Assembly: GCF_030409325.1 (NCBI RefSeq)
Contig: NZ_JAUFPR010000004.1
Coordinates: 977,548 to 1,041,547, forward strand
Reading direction: 5' to 3'
Source of the DNA: Mucilaginibacter aquaedulcis
Lineage (GTDB): Bacteria > Bacteroidota > Bacteroidia > Sphingobacteriales > Sphingobacteriaceae
Length of the DNA stretch: 64,000 bases
Shown here: piece by piece, positions 35,685 through 44,484 of the stretch
Layout: every line of letters starts with the position of its first letter
Position numbering within the stretch: the stretch's first letter is position 1
The notes under the pieces: generated by a model
What the model was told of the DNA's origin: nothing
The model's database searches: none
The model's input: only the letters and a program-made list of their open reading frames with translations
Position numbers and translations under genes: made by a program

Positions 35685-36404
35685 TCAAGGCATTGATAGT
35701 TTCTTAAAAACGGCGATCTGGTAAATTTTTCCAATAGGTATTTCCAGTCTGCCTAACTGTATATGTGTCTTATTGAAAGAGATTACTTGGTTTATTGCGA
35801 TTATATATGACCGATGTACCCGCAAAAACATCCCAGCTGGTAGCATCGCTTCCATTGCTGCCATGGAATACTTGGTAATAACCTGGCCGTCTGGGATTAC
35901 AATTTTTACATAATCCTTGAGGCTTTCCACATATAGAATTTCTTTCAAAACTACTTTCACCATTTTGCGGTCAGCCCGGAAATATAGAAAATTTTCTTTT
36001 GCCAAAGTAGAGATATCTGCTTTTGTAACTGGGGGAGGTTGGTAATTCGGAAGAGCCCTGTTCACCGCTTTTACAAAGCGTTCAAATTTTATGGGCTTGA
36101 GCAGATAATCGGTCGCCTCAAGATCGTAACTTTCCAATGCATATTCGCTGTAGGCTGTTGTAAAAATAATCTTGGGGCGCCCCACTAGGGAGCTCACCAG
36201 TTCAAGCCCATTAAGCTGTGGCATTCGAATATCTAAAAACATAATATCCACCGGATTGGCGTGAAGGAAAGCAATCACCTGAAGCGCGTTGCTGCATTCA
36301 CCTATAAGATTCAGCATGGGCAGTTTTGTTATGTAGCGTTTCAACACTTCGCGAGCGGGAGGTTCATCATCTACGATGAGGCAATTATATGTAGGCAGAC
36401 TCAT
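35685..36404 (-). CDS. LytTR-type response regulator
   Basis: A 239-aa regulator: receiver domain (YNCLIVDDEPPAREVLKRYI; phospho-acceptor Asp in VDIMFLDIRMPQLNGLEL; TTAYSEYALESYDLEATDYL; LLKPIKFERF) and a LytTR DNA-binding domain (FLYFRADRKMVKVVL; VESLKDYVKI; FLRVHRSYII). The start at 36404 lies inside the end of the kinase gene, a 20-base overlap, so translation is coupled. An extension to 36428 is less likely. Confidence 0.92.
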   Translation of the reverse strand: MSLPTYNCLIVDDEPPAREVLKRYITKLPMLNLIGECSNALQVIAFLHANPVDIMFLDIRMPQLNGLELVSSLVGRPKIIFTTAYSEYALESYDLEATDYLLKPIKFERFVKAVNRALPNYQPPPVTKADISTLAKENFLYFRADRKMVKVVLKEILYVESLKDYVKIVIPDGQVITKYSMAAMEAMLPAGMFLRVHRSYIIAINQVISFNKTHIQLGRLEIPIGKIYQIAVFKKLSMP

Positions 36405-37545
36405 AATTCGCTTTCCGGTTGAGTTCAATGTTTAACGTTACAATGTACATTTCTTCTTCAGCGAGTATCTGCAGATCATGCCGCTGTGGGTATAATAAAT
36501 TTAATCTCTTTCGGACATTGTCGATACCGATCCCACCTGGCTGGGGTACCAGTTCCTTGGTTTTGCCGTTGATGATTTTTAATGACATGGAATCCCCGTT
36601 CATGTTTAGTTGAATATTAATCCAAGGCATTTCCAGCACATCACTGGTTCCATGTTTGAAGCAGTTTTCGATAAATGGCAGGATCATCAGTGGCGCGATT
36701 AATAACTCAGCAGGAACGACAGGTAGCTGCACACTGATCTCCAGGTTATTGCCGTAGCGCTGCTTTTCCAGTCCCATGTATTCCAGCAACATATCTAATT
36801 CTTGCTTTAAAGGAACCAGCGGAGCATTGCAGGAATAAAGCATGTATCTCAACAGGGCAGAAAGTCCCAGGAGCATATCTGCCGCTACAGGGGCTTTATC
36901 CTGCGCATGAGCATAAATATTGTTTAGGGTATTGAATAAAAAATGTGGATGCAATTGTGCTTTTAGTGAGTGCAGTTCTGCCACCGCTTTTTCCTGTTCC
37001 AATATTAGTGCATGCTGTTGCTTTTCATAAAAGTATTTCATCAGTTTTATAGCCGCTGCCAGACCGCCTATGGTGATACTTCCGCGAAGCCCGGAGATCC
37101 ATGCTAGAAACAACTGGATTGCGAATGGTGTTGGCCCTTGCCCAGGTAATAATCCCGGATGGCTAAGAAGATATTGTTGCCGATAATATTCTATGACAGT
37201 TAACGATACCAGGGCAGATAAACCGCCGGTAACGAACAATAGGCTAATGATGGCCAGAATAGCTTTAAAGTACTTAGCTGGTATAACAAGATTAGGAATC
37301 ACCCAATAAAGCAATGTATAGGTAAGAAACAAAGCTGGAAACATATACCAGAAACTTTCGCCAAGGTTGACGCCGACCCGCTGCCAGAACGTTAACTTAT
37401 TGAGCACGGGAGATGGTGTAAAGGAATAAAGGTAAACCTGAAAGACATACCAGCTAAACCAGAAAGTAATGTGGCGGCAGGCGCGCCATTTGAATTGACC
37501 CGAGAATACGAAATTTAATTGAGTCACAGGCATCGTTAATTTCAT
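36385..37545 (-). CDS. LytS-type sensor histidine kinase
   Basis: A 386-aa membrane kinase with about four transmembrane helices in the first 200 residues, then the His_kinase domain with LKAQLHPHFLFNTLNNIYAH (phospho-acceptor His in HPHFLFN) and an ATPase domain with ILPFIENCFKHG and GGIGIDNVRKRL. This is the standard Bacteroidota LytS/YehU-like partner of the LytTR regulator directly downstream. The stimulus is unknown; the divergent SnoaL-like secreted protein at 37751 is a plausible target gene. Confidence 0.92.
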   Translation of the reverse strand: MKLTMPVTQLNFVFSGQFKWRACRHITFWFSWYVFQVYLYSFTPSPVLNKLTFWQRVGVNLGESFWYMFPALFLTYTLLYWVIPNLVIPAKYFKAILAIISLLFVTGGLSALVSLTVIEYYRQQYLLSHPGLLPGQGPTPFAIQLFLAWISGLRGSITIGGLAAAIKLMKYFYEKQQHALILEQEKAVAELHSLKAQLHPHFLFNTLNNIYAHAQDKAPVAADMLLGLSALLRYMLYSCNAPLVPLKQELDMLLEYMGLEKQRYGNNLEISVQLPVVPAELLIAPLMILPFIENCFKHGTSDVLEMPWINIQLNMNGDSMSLKIINGKTKELVPQPGGIGIDNVRKRLNLLYPQRHDLQILAEEEMYIVTLNIELNRKANYESAYI

Positions 37546-37750
37546 TAAAGGTAAGCAGCAGAAAAACTAATCACTAATCATTTCCGATAAAATAGACTAA
37601 GACCATTTTTTTAACAATGAAACGGTTTTGTCGTCGATAAAAGTTGTTTGTCATTTACAACCACCTTTGTAACCATCTTTAAGCCCCACTGGTCTACTTT
37701 AATAAAAAGCAACTATGGTAAATAATATTTTTGATGAAACATAAACTCAA

Positions 37751-38272
37751 ATGATGAAAAAAGTATTTGTTATGCTATGGATCTTGGCCGGCACAATCCT
37801 CATAGTCAAAGCGCAAGACAGGTCGCTCGATGAAGCAGGCATCAAATCTACATTAGCACGTTTCGGAAACAGTTGGAAAAAAGGAGACTTTCGTGATATG
37901 AACGAATACCTGACGCCGGATTGCCACTGGATAAATATTGTCGGTATGCATTGGCATAATCTAAAAGAGGTGCAGTTCGCACACCAAGCATTTATTGGCT
38001 CTGCGTTAAAAGGCGTAGAAACAAAAGAGATTAGTATTGCTATCCGTTTTATAACTCAAGATGTCGCGATTGCCTATTGGCTCACCCATATAGGCACATT
38101 TTATCCGCCTGATGGTATTAACCGTGGCGGTAATAAACAGGGGGATAAAGATAATATTGCAACGGTGGTGCTGGTGAAGCAAAAGGGGCAGTGGTGGATA
38201 ACTTCAGCGCAAAACAATGACGTGATCTCCCAGGCCGCAGCGAGCGACCCGGTCTTGCACATGAACAAGTAG
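37751..38272 (+). CDS. Secreted NTF2-fold (SnoaL/DUF4440-like) protein
   Basis: A 173-aa protein with a signal peptide (MMKKVFVMLWILAGTILIVK, cleavage after KAQ) and an NTF2-like domain (IKSTLARFGNSWKKGDFRDM; YLTPDCHWINIVGMHW; VVLVKQKGQWWITSAQNND). It matches the SgcJ/DUF4440 type. It is divergent from the LytS/LytTR pair with about 200 bases between them. Biochemical role unknown. Confidence 0.85.
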   Translation: MMKKVFVMLWILAGTILIVKAQDRSLDEAGIKSTLARFGNSWKKGDFRDMNEYLTPDCHWINIVGMHWHNLKEVQFAHQAFIGSALKGVETKEISIAIRFITQDVAIAYWLTHIGTFYPPDGINRGGNKQGDKDNIATVVLVKQKGQWWITSAQNNDVISQAAASDPVLHMNK

Positions 38273-38298
38273 GAGCTGATTTCCGAACTAAATTAAAG

Positions 38299-38530
38299 AT
38301 GGATGCTGTCATCACTGCCGAAAAACTGAAACAACAATTGGAACCTTTGTTTAAAGCGAGCCAATTAGCGACAAGTGTCGTCGAATTAACTGTTTATAAA
38401 TCAGGAAAAGGATTAAACGTTATCCGTAATTGATGAGAAAATACAAAACATCGAAAAATATTTAAATGAACCACAGTTAGCAGAATATCGGAAAATTTTG
38501 TCGGAGAACGACCTTTACTTATCTGACTGA
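38299..38530 (+). pseudogene. Possible small frameshifted gene
   Basis: An ATG at 38299 opens 44 codons (MDAVITAEKLKQQLEPLFKA to NVIRN) ending at TGA 38431-38433. The next frame continues without pause as DEKIQNIEKYLNEPQLAEYR to SENDLYLSD, stop at 38530. Both pieces look helical and protein-like, and a single indel at about 38431 would join them into about 77 aa. No family recognised; weak support. Confidence 0.3.
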
Positions 38531-38767
38531 TTGTCCAATCGGATTGTGACGTTGTTTTTTGCAAATCCCTTTTAGCGTTCACCTATCTATAAGGGCTAAA
38601 CTAAAAACAACTCACGTATTTCCCGCACGTTAAATCGGTAAAAACCATGATTATATGCATTTGATTATCACAGATATTTGAATGATTTAACGATCGAAAT
38701 TCTGCTTCCGGCGCTTAAGGGTCGGCAAGTGAGCCAGTTTAATACCATTATTATTAAAAACAACTCT

Positions 38768-39724
38768 ATGAAAACAACTCTTTACACCCTATTCTTTTGC
38801 TTAATTTTAGCACTGGGATCTTGTAAACCCGAAAGTCCGGTTGATCCTGAAAATCCATCAATTTCATTGGCGAAGACTGACGACAAGCCAAATCCTTTAC
38901 CAATGCCTGGTGTTCCTTCTGCACTCCTACCCATAGTTATCGCGGGACAACCGAATGCTCCCGGTTTCGTGAACGGGCCGGGCCAGGTTGCACGGTTCAA
39001 CCAGCCGCTGGGCATCTTTGTGAATCTTGACGGATCGATATTGGTTGCTGATTATGCAAATCAGTCCATTAGAAAGATCATTAGCAATAATTCAGTTAGT
39101 ACGTTGGTCAAGGCAGACGATGTGGTACTTGATGTTGCCGCACTGAATAACGGAACCGTAGGAATCATCACCGACTCCGAAATAGAGTTTTACAAAAATG
39201 GTGTATTCAGACAACCATTTTATGAATGTTTTCATTGTACATTAACGGGTATTGACAAAGATCCTCGCGGTACTTTCTTTTGGTATACCGATTCAGAATC
39301 GGCCGGCCTCAACACTATTCAAAGTTACGTAAGCTCCATTACTGAAAACTTAACCACTCCACAGCCATCTAAAGGGATTACGAATACCTATAGTTCATCA
39401 ATTAGCGTGTCTTCTAAAATAAATAAATTTTTCACTACGGAAAATGGTCTGTTCACATGCACCCAAAGCGGTTCCGTATCGGAAATATTACCAAACGTAC
39501 CGTTTGCAGGACTGCAAGCCGTGGTTACAAATAAAGATAATACCAAATTGTATATAGCTGACGGTCGGGATATTAAATTAATAACACGATGTCCAACCTG
39601 CCCGACCTTGCTTACCAAATTAGTTTCAAACGTAGACGCTTCAGGGCTCGCCTTATCAAATAGCGAAAAGGTGCTTTATTTCACGAGTGCAAAACATCAT
39701 ACTGTTAGTAAAATCAACTTGTAG
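38768..39724 (+). CDS. NHL-repeat lipoprotein
   Basis: A 318-aa lipoprotein. The signal MKTTLYTLFFCLILALGSC ends in a lipobox (ALGSC, Cys19). The mature part has NHL/beta-propeller-like repeats, the clearest being GFVNGPGQVARFNQPLGIF with ILVADYANQSIRKI, and later KLYIADGRDIKLI and VLYFTSAKHHTVSKI. Such propellers bind ligands on the outer surface. A start 30 codons upstream would bury the signal and is rejected. Confidence 0.82.
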   Translation: MKTTLYTLFFCLILALGSCKPESPVDPENPSISLAKTDDKPNPLPMPGVPSALLPIVIAGQPNAPGFVNGPGQVARFNQPLGIFVNLDGSILVADYANQSIRKIISNNSVSTLVKADDVVLDVAALNNGTVGIITDSEIEFYKNGVFRQPFYECFHCTLTGIDKDPRGTFFWYTDSESAGLNTIQSYVSSITENLTTPQPSKGITNTYSSSISVSSKINKFFTTENGLFTCTQSGSVSEILPNVPFAGLQAVVTNKDNTKLYIADGRDIKLITRCPTCPTLLTKLVSNVDASGLALSNSEKVLYFTSAKHHTVSKINL

Positions 39725-39995
39725 GATCATATCCTTTCATAGGAAGTATTAGAGTGGTAATAATATACTTAATAACCAATGGGGCATGTTAGTCATGTAA
39801 CAGTGTCTTTTGCTTAGCTGGCGGCCAGGATACACAATCAATTTTTCAAAGACCTTCAATACAAAGTTATTATCAGAGGCATTTCTTTGTGAAACTGGGG
39901 TCATTTTTTTACTTTTAAGATTTTAAAAATGGGAATCATCATGGAGAACTTTTGAATCAGTCAGTTGTTCGTTTATTAGACTTAAAATAAATTTA

Positions 39996-40402
39996 CCGTA
40001 TTTTGAAAAGATCAAAGCCAGCGATTGCAGGTTGACGACATTTACTAATCAACTCTCATTTCAATAGACATGCCCCTGATGTTTTTATCAGGGGCTTCCT
40101 TTTAGGTAAGTATCTTGAAAAGAACAAGTCTTTCCCGTTCATGCCATTTACCCAATGCTCTTTTAGTTGCCTATCAACTTCGCCTGATTTTAAAGGTGTA
40201 TAGAGAGTCAAACATGTTCCTAACTCGATATCAGCACACGAATTGATTTAAGTAATAAATTGTTATATTAACAATCGAGAAGAGTACTAAAAAGACACAA
40301 TTTGGTTTAGACATGAATGTGAGGTAAATAGGCGTAAAAACATCTGTGATCAATTATTGATCGAAACTTAAAGAATAAAAAAAGACACAATTTGTTTGGA
40401 AC
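39996..40402 (+). repeat. Long direct repeat, copy B
   Basis: Matches copy A (25313-25726) in the same orientation over about 410 bp, including the hairpin (GCCCCTGAT 40072-40080 with ATCAGGGGC 40087-40095), AACAAGTCTTTCCC, CTAACTCGATATCAGCACAC, and the two ACACAAT-type motifs at its right end. The copies are about 14.7 kb apart. Confidence 0.7.
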
Positions 40403-40433
40403 AAGCATATTTATGAGCTGTTCCAAACAAATT
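40389..40433. repeat. Perfect 15-bp inverted repeat
   Basis: AATTTGTTTGGAACA (40389-40403) and its exact reverse complement TGTTCCAAACAAATT (40419-40433), separated by 15 bases that extend the stem with one bulge. The right arm resembles GTTGTTCTAAACAAATG at about 34194. No T-run follows, so it is not an ordinary terminator. Confidence 0.6.
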
Positions 40434-40710
40434 AGTATCGTTCTGAAAAAACTATCAGTTTTTAATATAATAAACGGATCCAAGTTCAAAATAAATTTCA
40501 AATCAGTACGACGTAAAATAGCCTCCTGTTTGTACTTGACCTTAAAGCAGTTACTGTAAAACTATTGAATAATTACAGTTACGATTTCATTTAATTTGAT
40601 TGTGCAAGAACCTATATAATATTCATCAGAAACGCGCTGTAAATAATTAATTTATTATAACAAACTGTTTATTAATATTTTATGGATATTTTTATTCTTT
40701 AATTTTAGCT

Positions 40711-41532
40711 ATGAAAAAGTCTTGGACTGGATTTGTAATCTTGATAATTCGTATAACCTACATTGTATTTTGTGTAGCGCCTTTCATTCTTTATGCCTAT
40801 TCTAAAATCTCTCCACTGTTGTGTTTGTCAATTGCATCTTTAAACGCTGTGTTAATAATCATTTGGTCATCTAGAAAAACCAAAATTACCTTCAAATATT
40901 TAAAATTTGACCGGCAGAAAGATGCGATCTCTGATGATCTGAAGGTAACAATGGTAGCTGCAACTTGTGGCCCAAATGACTCAAAAACGTTAGCCGGTCA
41001 TTCGGAGAGATTTCCGAAATCAATACAAGACTTGGACATTGGTTTTGTTAAACATAAATTTCCAGAGGAAATGAAGGTAGGCGTTCAAGAAGAAGCTAGC
41101 ATACAAATTTCGTTTAATAAAGAGTCTTTTTCTTTCTTAGAAAGTGAATCAACAGTTGAGGAACTGCGCATTACAAAGCTTATGAAAGCTTTTCTTCTAG
41201 ATCAGGATGGGAAATTTGAGATCATTTCAGCAAATAATCCAGATCAAATCATTTTAGAAAACGACGAAACTTCTTGGAAGTGGTACATCAAACCAATAAA
41301 ATCTGGACACGCATCTCTTGAATTAATAGTTAGTGCATATCTAAATGCAGATGGCCTCGGTTTAACAATGAAAGATATCGAGTCCTTTAAAAAAACTATT
41401 ATTGTGCACATTAATCCATTGTATAGCACTAATCAGTTTTTGTTGAAAAATTGGCAGTGGATTATTGGAACAATTTGCGGTTCAGGTATATTCTTCACAA
41501 TTTTGAAATTGACACATGTCATCCCAAGTTAA
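40711..41532 (+). CDS. Hypothetical membrane protein
   Basis: A 273-aa protein with two N-terminal transmembrane helices (FVILIIRITYIVFCVAPFIL; LLCLSIASLNAVLIIIW), a beta-rich soluble middle (about residues 60-235) that includes EEMKVGVQEEASIQISFN, and a C-terminal helix (WIIGTICGSGIFFTIL). No family recognised. It stands alone between long gaps in AT-rich DNA. Confidence 0.6.
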   Translation: MKKSWTGFVILIIRITYIVFCVAPFILYAYSKISPLLCLSIASLNAVLIIIWSSRKTKITFKYLKFDRQKDAISDDLKVTMVAATCGPNDSKTLAGHSERFPKSIQDLDIGFVKHKFPEEMKVGVQEEASIQISFNKESFSFLESESTVEELRITKLMKAFLLDQDGKFEIISANNPDQIILENDETSWKWYIKPIKSGHASLELIVSAYLNADGLGLTMKDIESFKKTIIVHINPLYSTNQFLLKNWQWIIGTICGSGIFFTILKLTHVIPS

Positions 41533-42777
41533 TTTAGGAAGATACCCTTCCCAACGTAGCGGAATGCATGAACTCGTCCAAGAACAAATCGATCAACCTT
41601 TAGAAGAAGTCCGCCTCCATCTTGCCGACCGAGGCACGTACCAGGTCGAGCGGGCGTGAATTTAAACCTTCTTAAGGTGTTGTATTAAATCTATTAGTCA
41701 AGAATGACAAATAGGTTTGCTCTGAAATCAGGTGGTCAATATCAGCATGGCGCGGCTGAAAAGAAGTTAAGTAAGAAATAAGTAGTACTGATGCTCCTTA
41801 ATTAAGCCCTACGATACTTATTATTACTCTAACATTGATACGCATAAAACCCAAGCGGCATAATCAAGTAAATTATCTCTTTAAACATATATATAAAATA
41901 TACCGTGATTTGTTTACTAGGTTCTTTACTATTCATCATATGTAGGCAAATTAAAATTATTTGAATTATCTCATCAACTGATCAATTACATAGGTTTTAT
42001 GTTCGTTTATCAGCGCTGGCAGAGAAAGAGGATGATTCAACCTGTGCCCATTCCATTGATGCAGCCGAAGAAGATCATATGGTGAAATCAAATAGATATA
42101 GTGGTAGTAAAACGGGACGCAAAATACTCCGATTGGTGAAGCACCACCGATTAAAGGAAAAAAGCCTGAAAAGCGTTAGAATTGTCAAACCAAAATTTGG
42201 CGAAAACGGAAGCAGCTGAAAGAGCGCCACCACTTTGTAGGATGAAGTTAAAAGTATGTTGCCAAGGTATAAAAAAAGGTGCTTAAGGCTCCTTTAAGTA
42301 TTATTGTTGGAATGTATTATTTGTTCGGTTGGTGCTGAATCGTTAACCACATTCACTGCGATTTTCGTAAGCAGGCCATTAGTTTTCTTTTCTTCCTCCA
42401 ACGTTTGCGTGAAAGTAACTCTTCGGCCTCCATATGTCTCAGTACGGCGGCAAGAGTATTTAATGTATCATAAAAAGCTATTGTGAGTAATAGGACCAAA
42501 ACATGTTTTGTGAACTATTATTGATCAAACTAATACATGTCCCATTTATCAACGCTGATTTTTTGCTTTAAATTCACTTTGTTTTCAATTACTAATCTGT
42601 TATCAAATCTCATCTTAGAAACTAAATATCGGACATACAATTTGCGAAAAAGATGATGTAGGTTAATAAATGAAAATACTGACCCGGATAATATCCTAAG
42701 TTTTATTGAATTCTAAACCGCGGCTTGACCCTGTATCAGCAGGCGAGATATTGTGAAATGCAATTAAAAGAAACCCA
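41533..42777 (+). other. 1.2-kb region with gene fragments
   Basis: No intact gene. A 31-codon GC-richer frame at 41564-41659 (MHELVQEQIDQPLEEVRLHL) looks like a transferred fragment. A longer startless frame from about 41965 to 42219 ends with KTGRKILRLVKHHRLKEKSL and may be the remnant of a gene. Other short open stretches look random. Confidence 0.4.
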
Positions 42778-43357
42778 TTATTTATTTCGAACGATTTTGT
42801 TGCGCATCCTGCTGAGAAATTCCGGCGTTATGCCTAGATAAGAAGCAATCTGTTTTTGTGATAAGTGATCAACCATAATTGGGTAGCGCTTGCAGAAATT
42901 ACTGAATCTTTCTTCAGCGGTCAGGGTGATATTATTCAAAAGGCGTTGCTGATTGGCAACCAATGCATTTTCAGTTAAAATTTGGAGAAAGCGTTCAAAT
43001 TTTGGCACGTGATGATATAGGTTTCCTTATTCGTATTAGAAAGCATGAGGGTAGTTGTATCCGTTATCGCCGCAATATATAAACTTCCGGGGCGTTGGGA
43101 GAACAGGCTATACAGATCGGCAATCCACCATCCTGGTGGAGCGAAACTTAGCACATGTTCATTTCCCCGCTTATCAACTGTATAGCCGCGTAAACAGCCT
43201 TCCGTAATAAAAATAGAGTGTTTACAGATTTCACCATCAGTTAAAAGAAACGCTTTACGCTTCAAAAATTTAGTTTGAAGCAAACTAAGAAAGAATTCCT
43301 TTTCAAATTGATCAAGGTGAATGTGTTTTGAAACTTTATTTAACAGGAGTTCGAAGG
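42778..43357 (-). pseudogene. Frameshifted Crp/Fnr-family regulator
   Basis: The upstream frame encodes FELLLNKVSKHIHLDQFEKE and the beta-roll (FLKRKAFLLTDGEICKHSIF; WWIADLYSLFSQRPGSLYIA) up to MLSNTNKE. The other frame continues LYHHVPKFERFLQILTENAL and the HTH (LSQKQIASYLGITPEFLSRM). A single missing base at the TTT/AAA run near 43022-43024 separates them. No ATG is found where the family starts (near 43358), so the start may be lost as well. It is related to the intact gene at 34748-35332. Confidence 0.7.
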
Positions 43358-43599
43358 TCAGTGCCCAGGAAATGCAGGTTCAGCAATTGGAAATAATAGA
43401 AATTGCAAAATTTATTCAGAAAAAGCAATCCTTGTAAATTTATGCTATAACGTTTGACTCGGGAATTGTAATGACATTATCAGCTATTACAAGTTTTGAC
43501 AGGGTCAAATATCAGCCAAATATCAATAAACCGTTATGGGGATTGTAGGCTCCTGTTGATCAGATGAACGCTGAGGGATCAAACTCGCAAAATAATGTT

Positions 43600-43622
43600 A
43601 TCCGAGTCGGATCAACTCGGAT
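43600..43622. repeat. Inverted repeat upstream of HTH gene
   Basis: ATCCGAGT (43600-43607), seven-base spacer CGGATCA, ACTCGGAT (43615-43622): perfect 8-bp arms. It lies about 130 bases upstream of the HTH/mobilization operon and may be its operator or a recombination site. Confidence 0.5.
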
Positions 43623-43751
43623 TAACTTTCAATTTTCTTCAGTCAATTTTGTATCAAAACGATGCATCTATTAGCGCGATGCATTAGGTTAAGCTCATGT
43701 CATCAGACATTTACGCAACCCAGATCAAATGATTTAACAAAATTGAGGATT

Positions 43752-44045
43752 ATGGCAACAGAAATTATCACAAGGGAGGACCTGACCGAGTTCGGAGAAA
43801 AACTCGTAGGTCAGATCAAGGCATTATTGTTAGGCGGGTCGGCCGAAGGTCAACCGGCAAAATATCTTAAGAGTTACCAGGTCAAAAACCTGCTCAAAAT
43901 CTCCAGCAATACCCTCCAGACACTCAGGGACAACGGTACCATTCCGTTCACCAAGATCGGTGGCATCTTATATTACAGCTTCGAGGATATTCAGAAAGTT
44001 TTGAGAGGGGAAGTTCAGAGCAAGCGAATTCGTATAGCAAAATAA
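43752..44045 (+). CDS. Helix-turn-helix (excisionase-like) protein
   Basis: A 97-aa DNA-binding protein starting MATEIITREDLTEFGEKLVG; the longer frame from 43662 is rejected. The C-terminal half is a MerR/excisionase-type HTH (YLKSYQVKNLLKISSNTLQT then LRDNGTIPFTKIGGILYY and FEDIQKVLRG). In Bacteroidota mobilizable elements this HTH_17-type gene commonly precedes the mob genes. It is 100 bases upstream of the oriT-like hairpin and mobC. Confidence 0.85.
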   Translation: MATEIITREDLTEFGEKLVGQIKALLLGGSAEGQPAKYLKSYQVKNLLKISSNTLQTLRDNGTIPFTKIGGILYYSFEDIQKVLRGEVQSKRIRIAK

Positions 44046-44062
44046 AACTGTCTTTATAATAT

Positions 44063-44103
44063 GGAGCAAGCCATGTTTTCGCTACGCTTAAACGGCTTGC
44101 TCC
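44063..44103. other. Putative oriT hairpin
   Basis: Perfect 10-bp inverted repeat GGAGCAAGCC (44063-44072) and GGCTTGCTCC (44094-44103), followed by GCAAGATTTTGCAC. It lies immediately before mobC and the relaxase, the position of the transfer origin in Bacteroidota mobilizable elements. The lack of a T-run argues against a terminator. The nic site cannot be fixed from sequence alone. Confidence 0.55.
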
Positions 44104-44148
44104 TTCGGAGGTAAGCAAGATTTTGCACTTCGTTTAAAATTAAAGATC

Positions 44149-44484
44149 ATGGGAAGACCGGCTTTACAGGAATAGAATAAAAGGACTATTCAGGTCAATA
44201 TCCGGCTCACGAAAGAAGAGAACGATATGGTTTGCAACTATGCCCAGGCATCGGCCATGACACCAGCTAACTGGATCAGGCAGAAAGCATTTACCGGCAG
44301 GTTCCCTGCCATCAAGCTGTCACCTATCAATGCAGCGCTTTACCAAGAGCTGCATAAGATCGGTGTTAACCTGAACCAGGCTGTTAAGCAACTGAACGCA
44401 GGTAAGTTATCTCCAGCTTTCGTAACGATACTGACTATTTTGATAAAAACCCAGAAGGACATACTTAACTGCTTAATGAAATGA
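44149..44484 (+). pseudogene. mobC: MobC relaxosome protein with in-frame TAG at codon 9
   Basis: From the ATG at 44149 the frame reads MGRPALQE, TAG (44173-44175), then NKRTIQVNIRLTKEENDM and on to a normal MobC: WIRQKAFTGRFPAIKLSPIN, LHKIGVNLNQAVKQLNAG, stop overlapping the relaxase ATG by four bases. MobC binds at oriT and helps the relaxase. With the stop the product would begin at Met 44227 and lack the first 26 residues, including the ribbon-helix-helix strand. Single base change or sequencing error both possible. Confidence 0.75.

Larger units (their letters stand above)
39725..40710 (+). other. 986-bp region without genes, repeat copy B
   Basis: No coding sequence supported. Nearly half is copy B of the long direct repeat. 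Just after it lies a 15-bp perfect inverted repeat (40389-40403 with 40419-40433). The last 250 bases are very AT-rich and precede the membrane protein at 40711. Confidence 0.55.

Noticed and set aside
42304..42486. 60-codon plus-strand frame
   Set aside because: Cys/Val/Ser-rich translation without any family pattern, in a region full of gene fragments.
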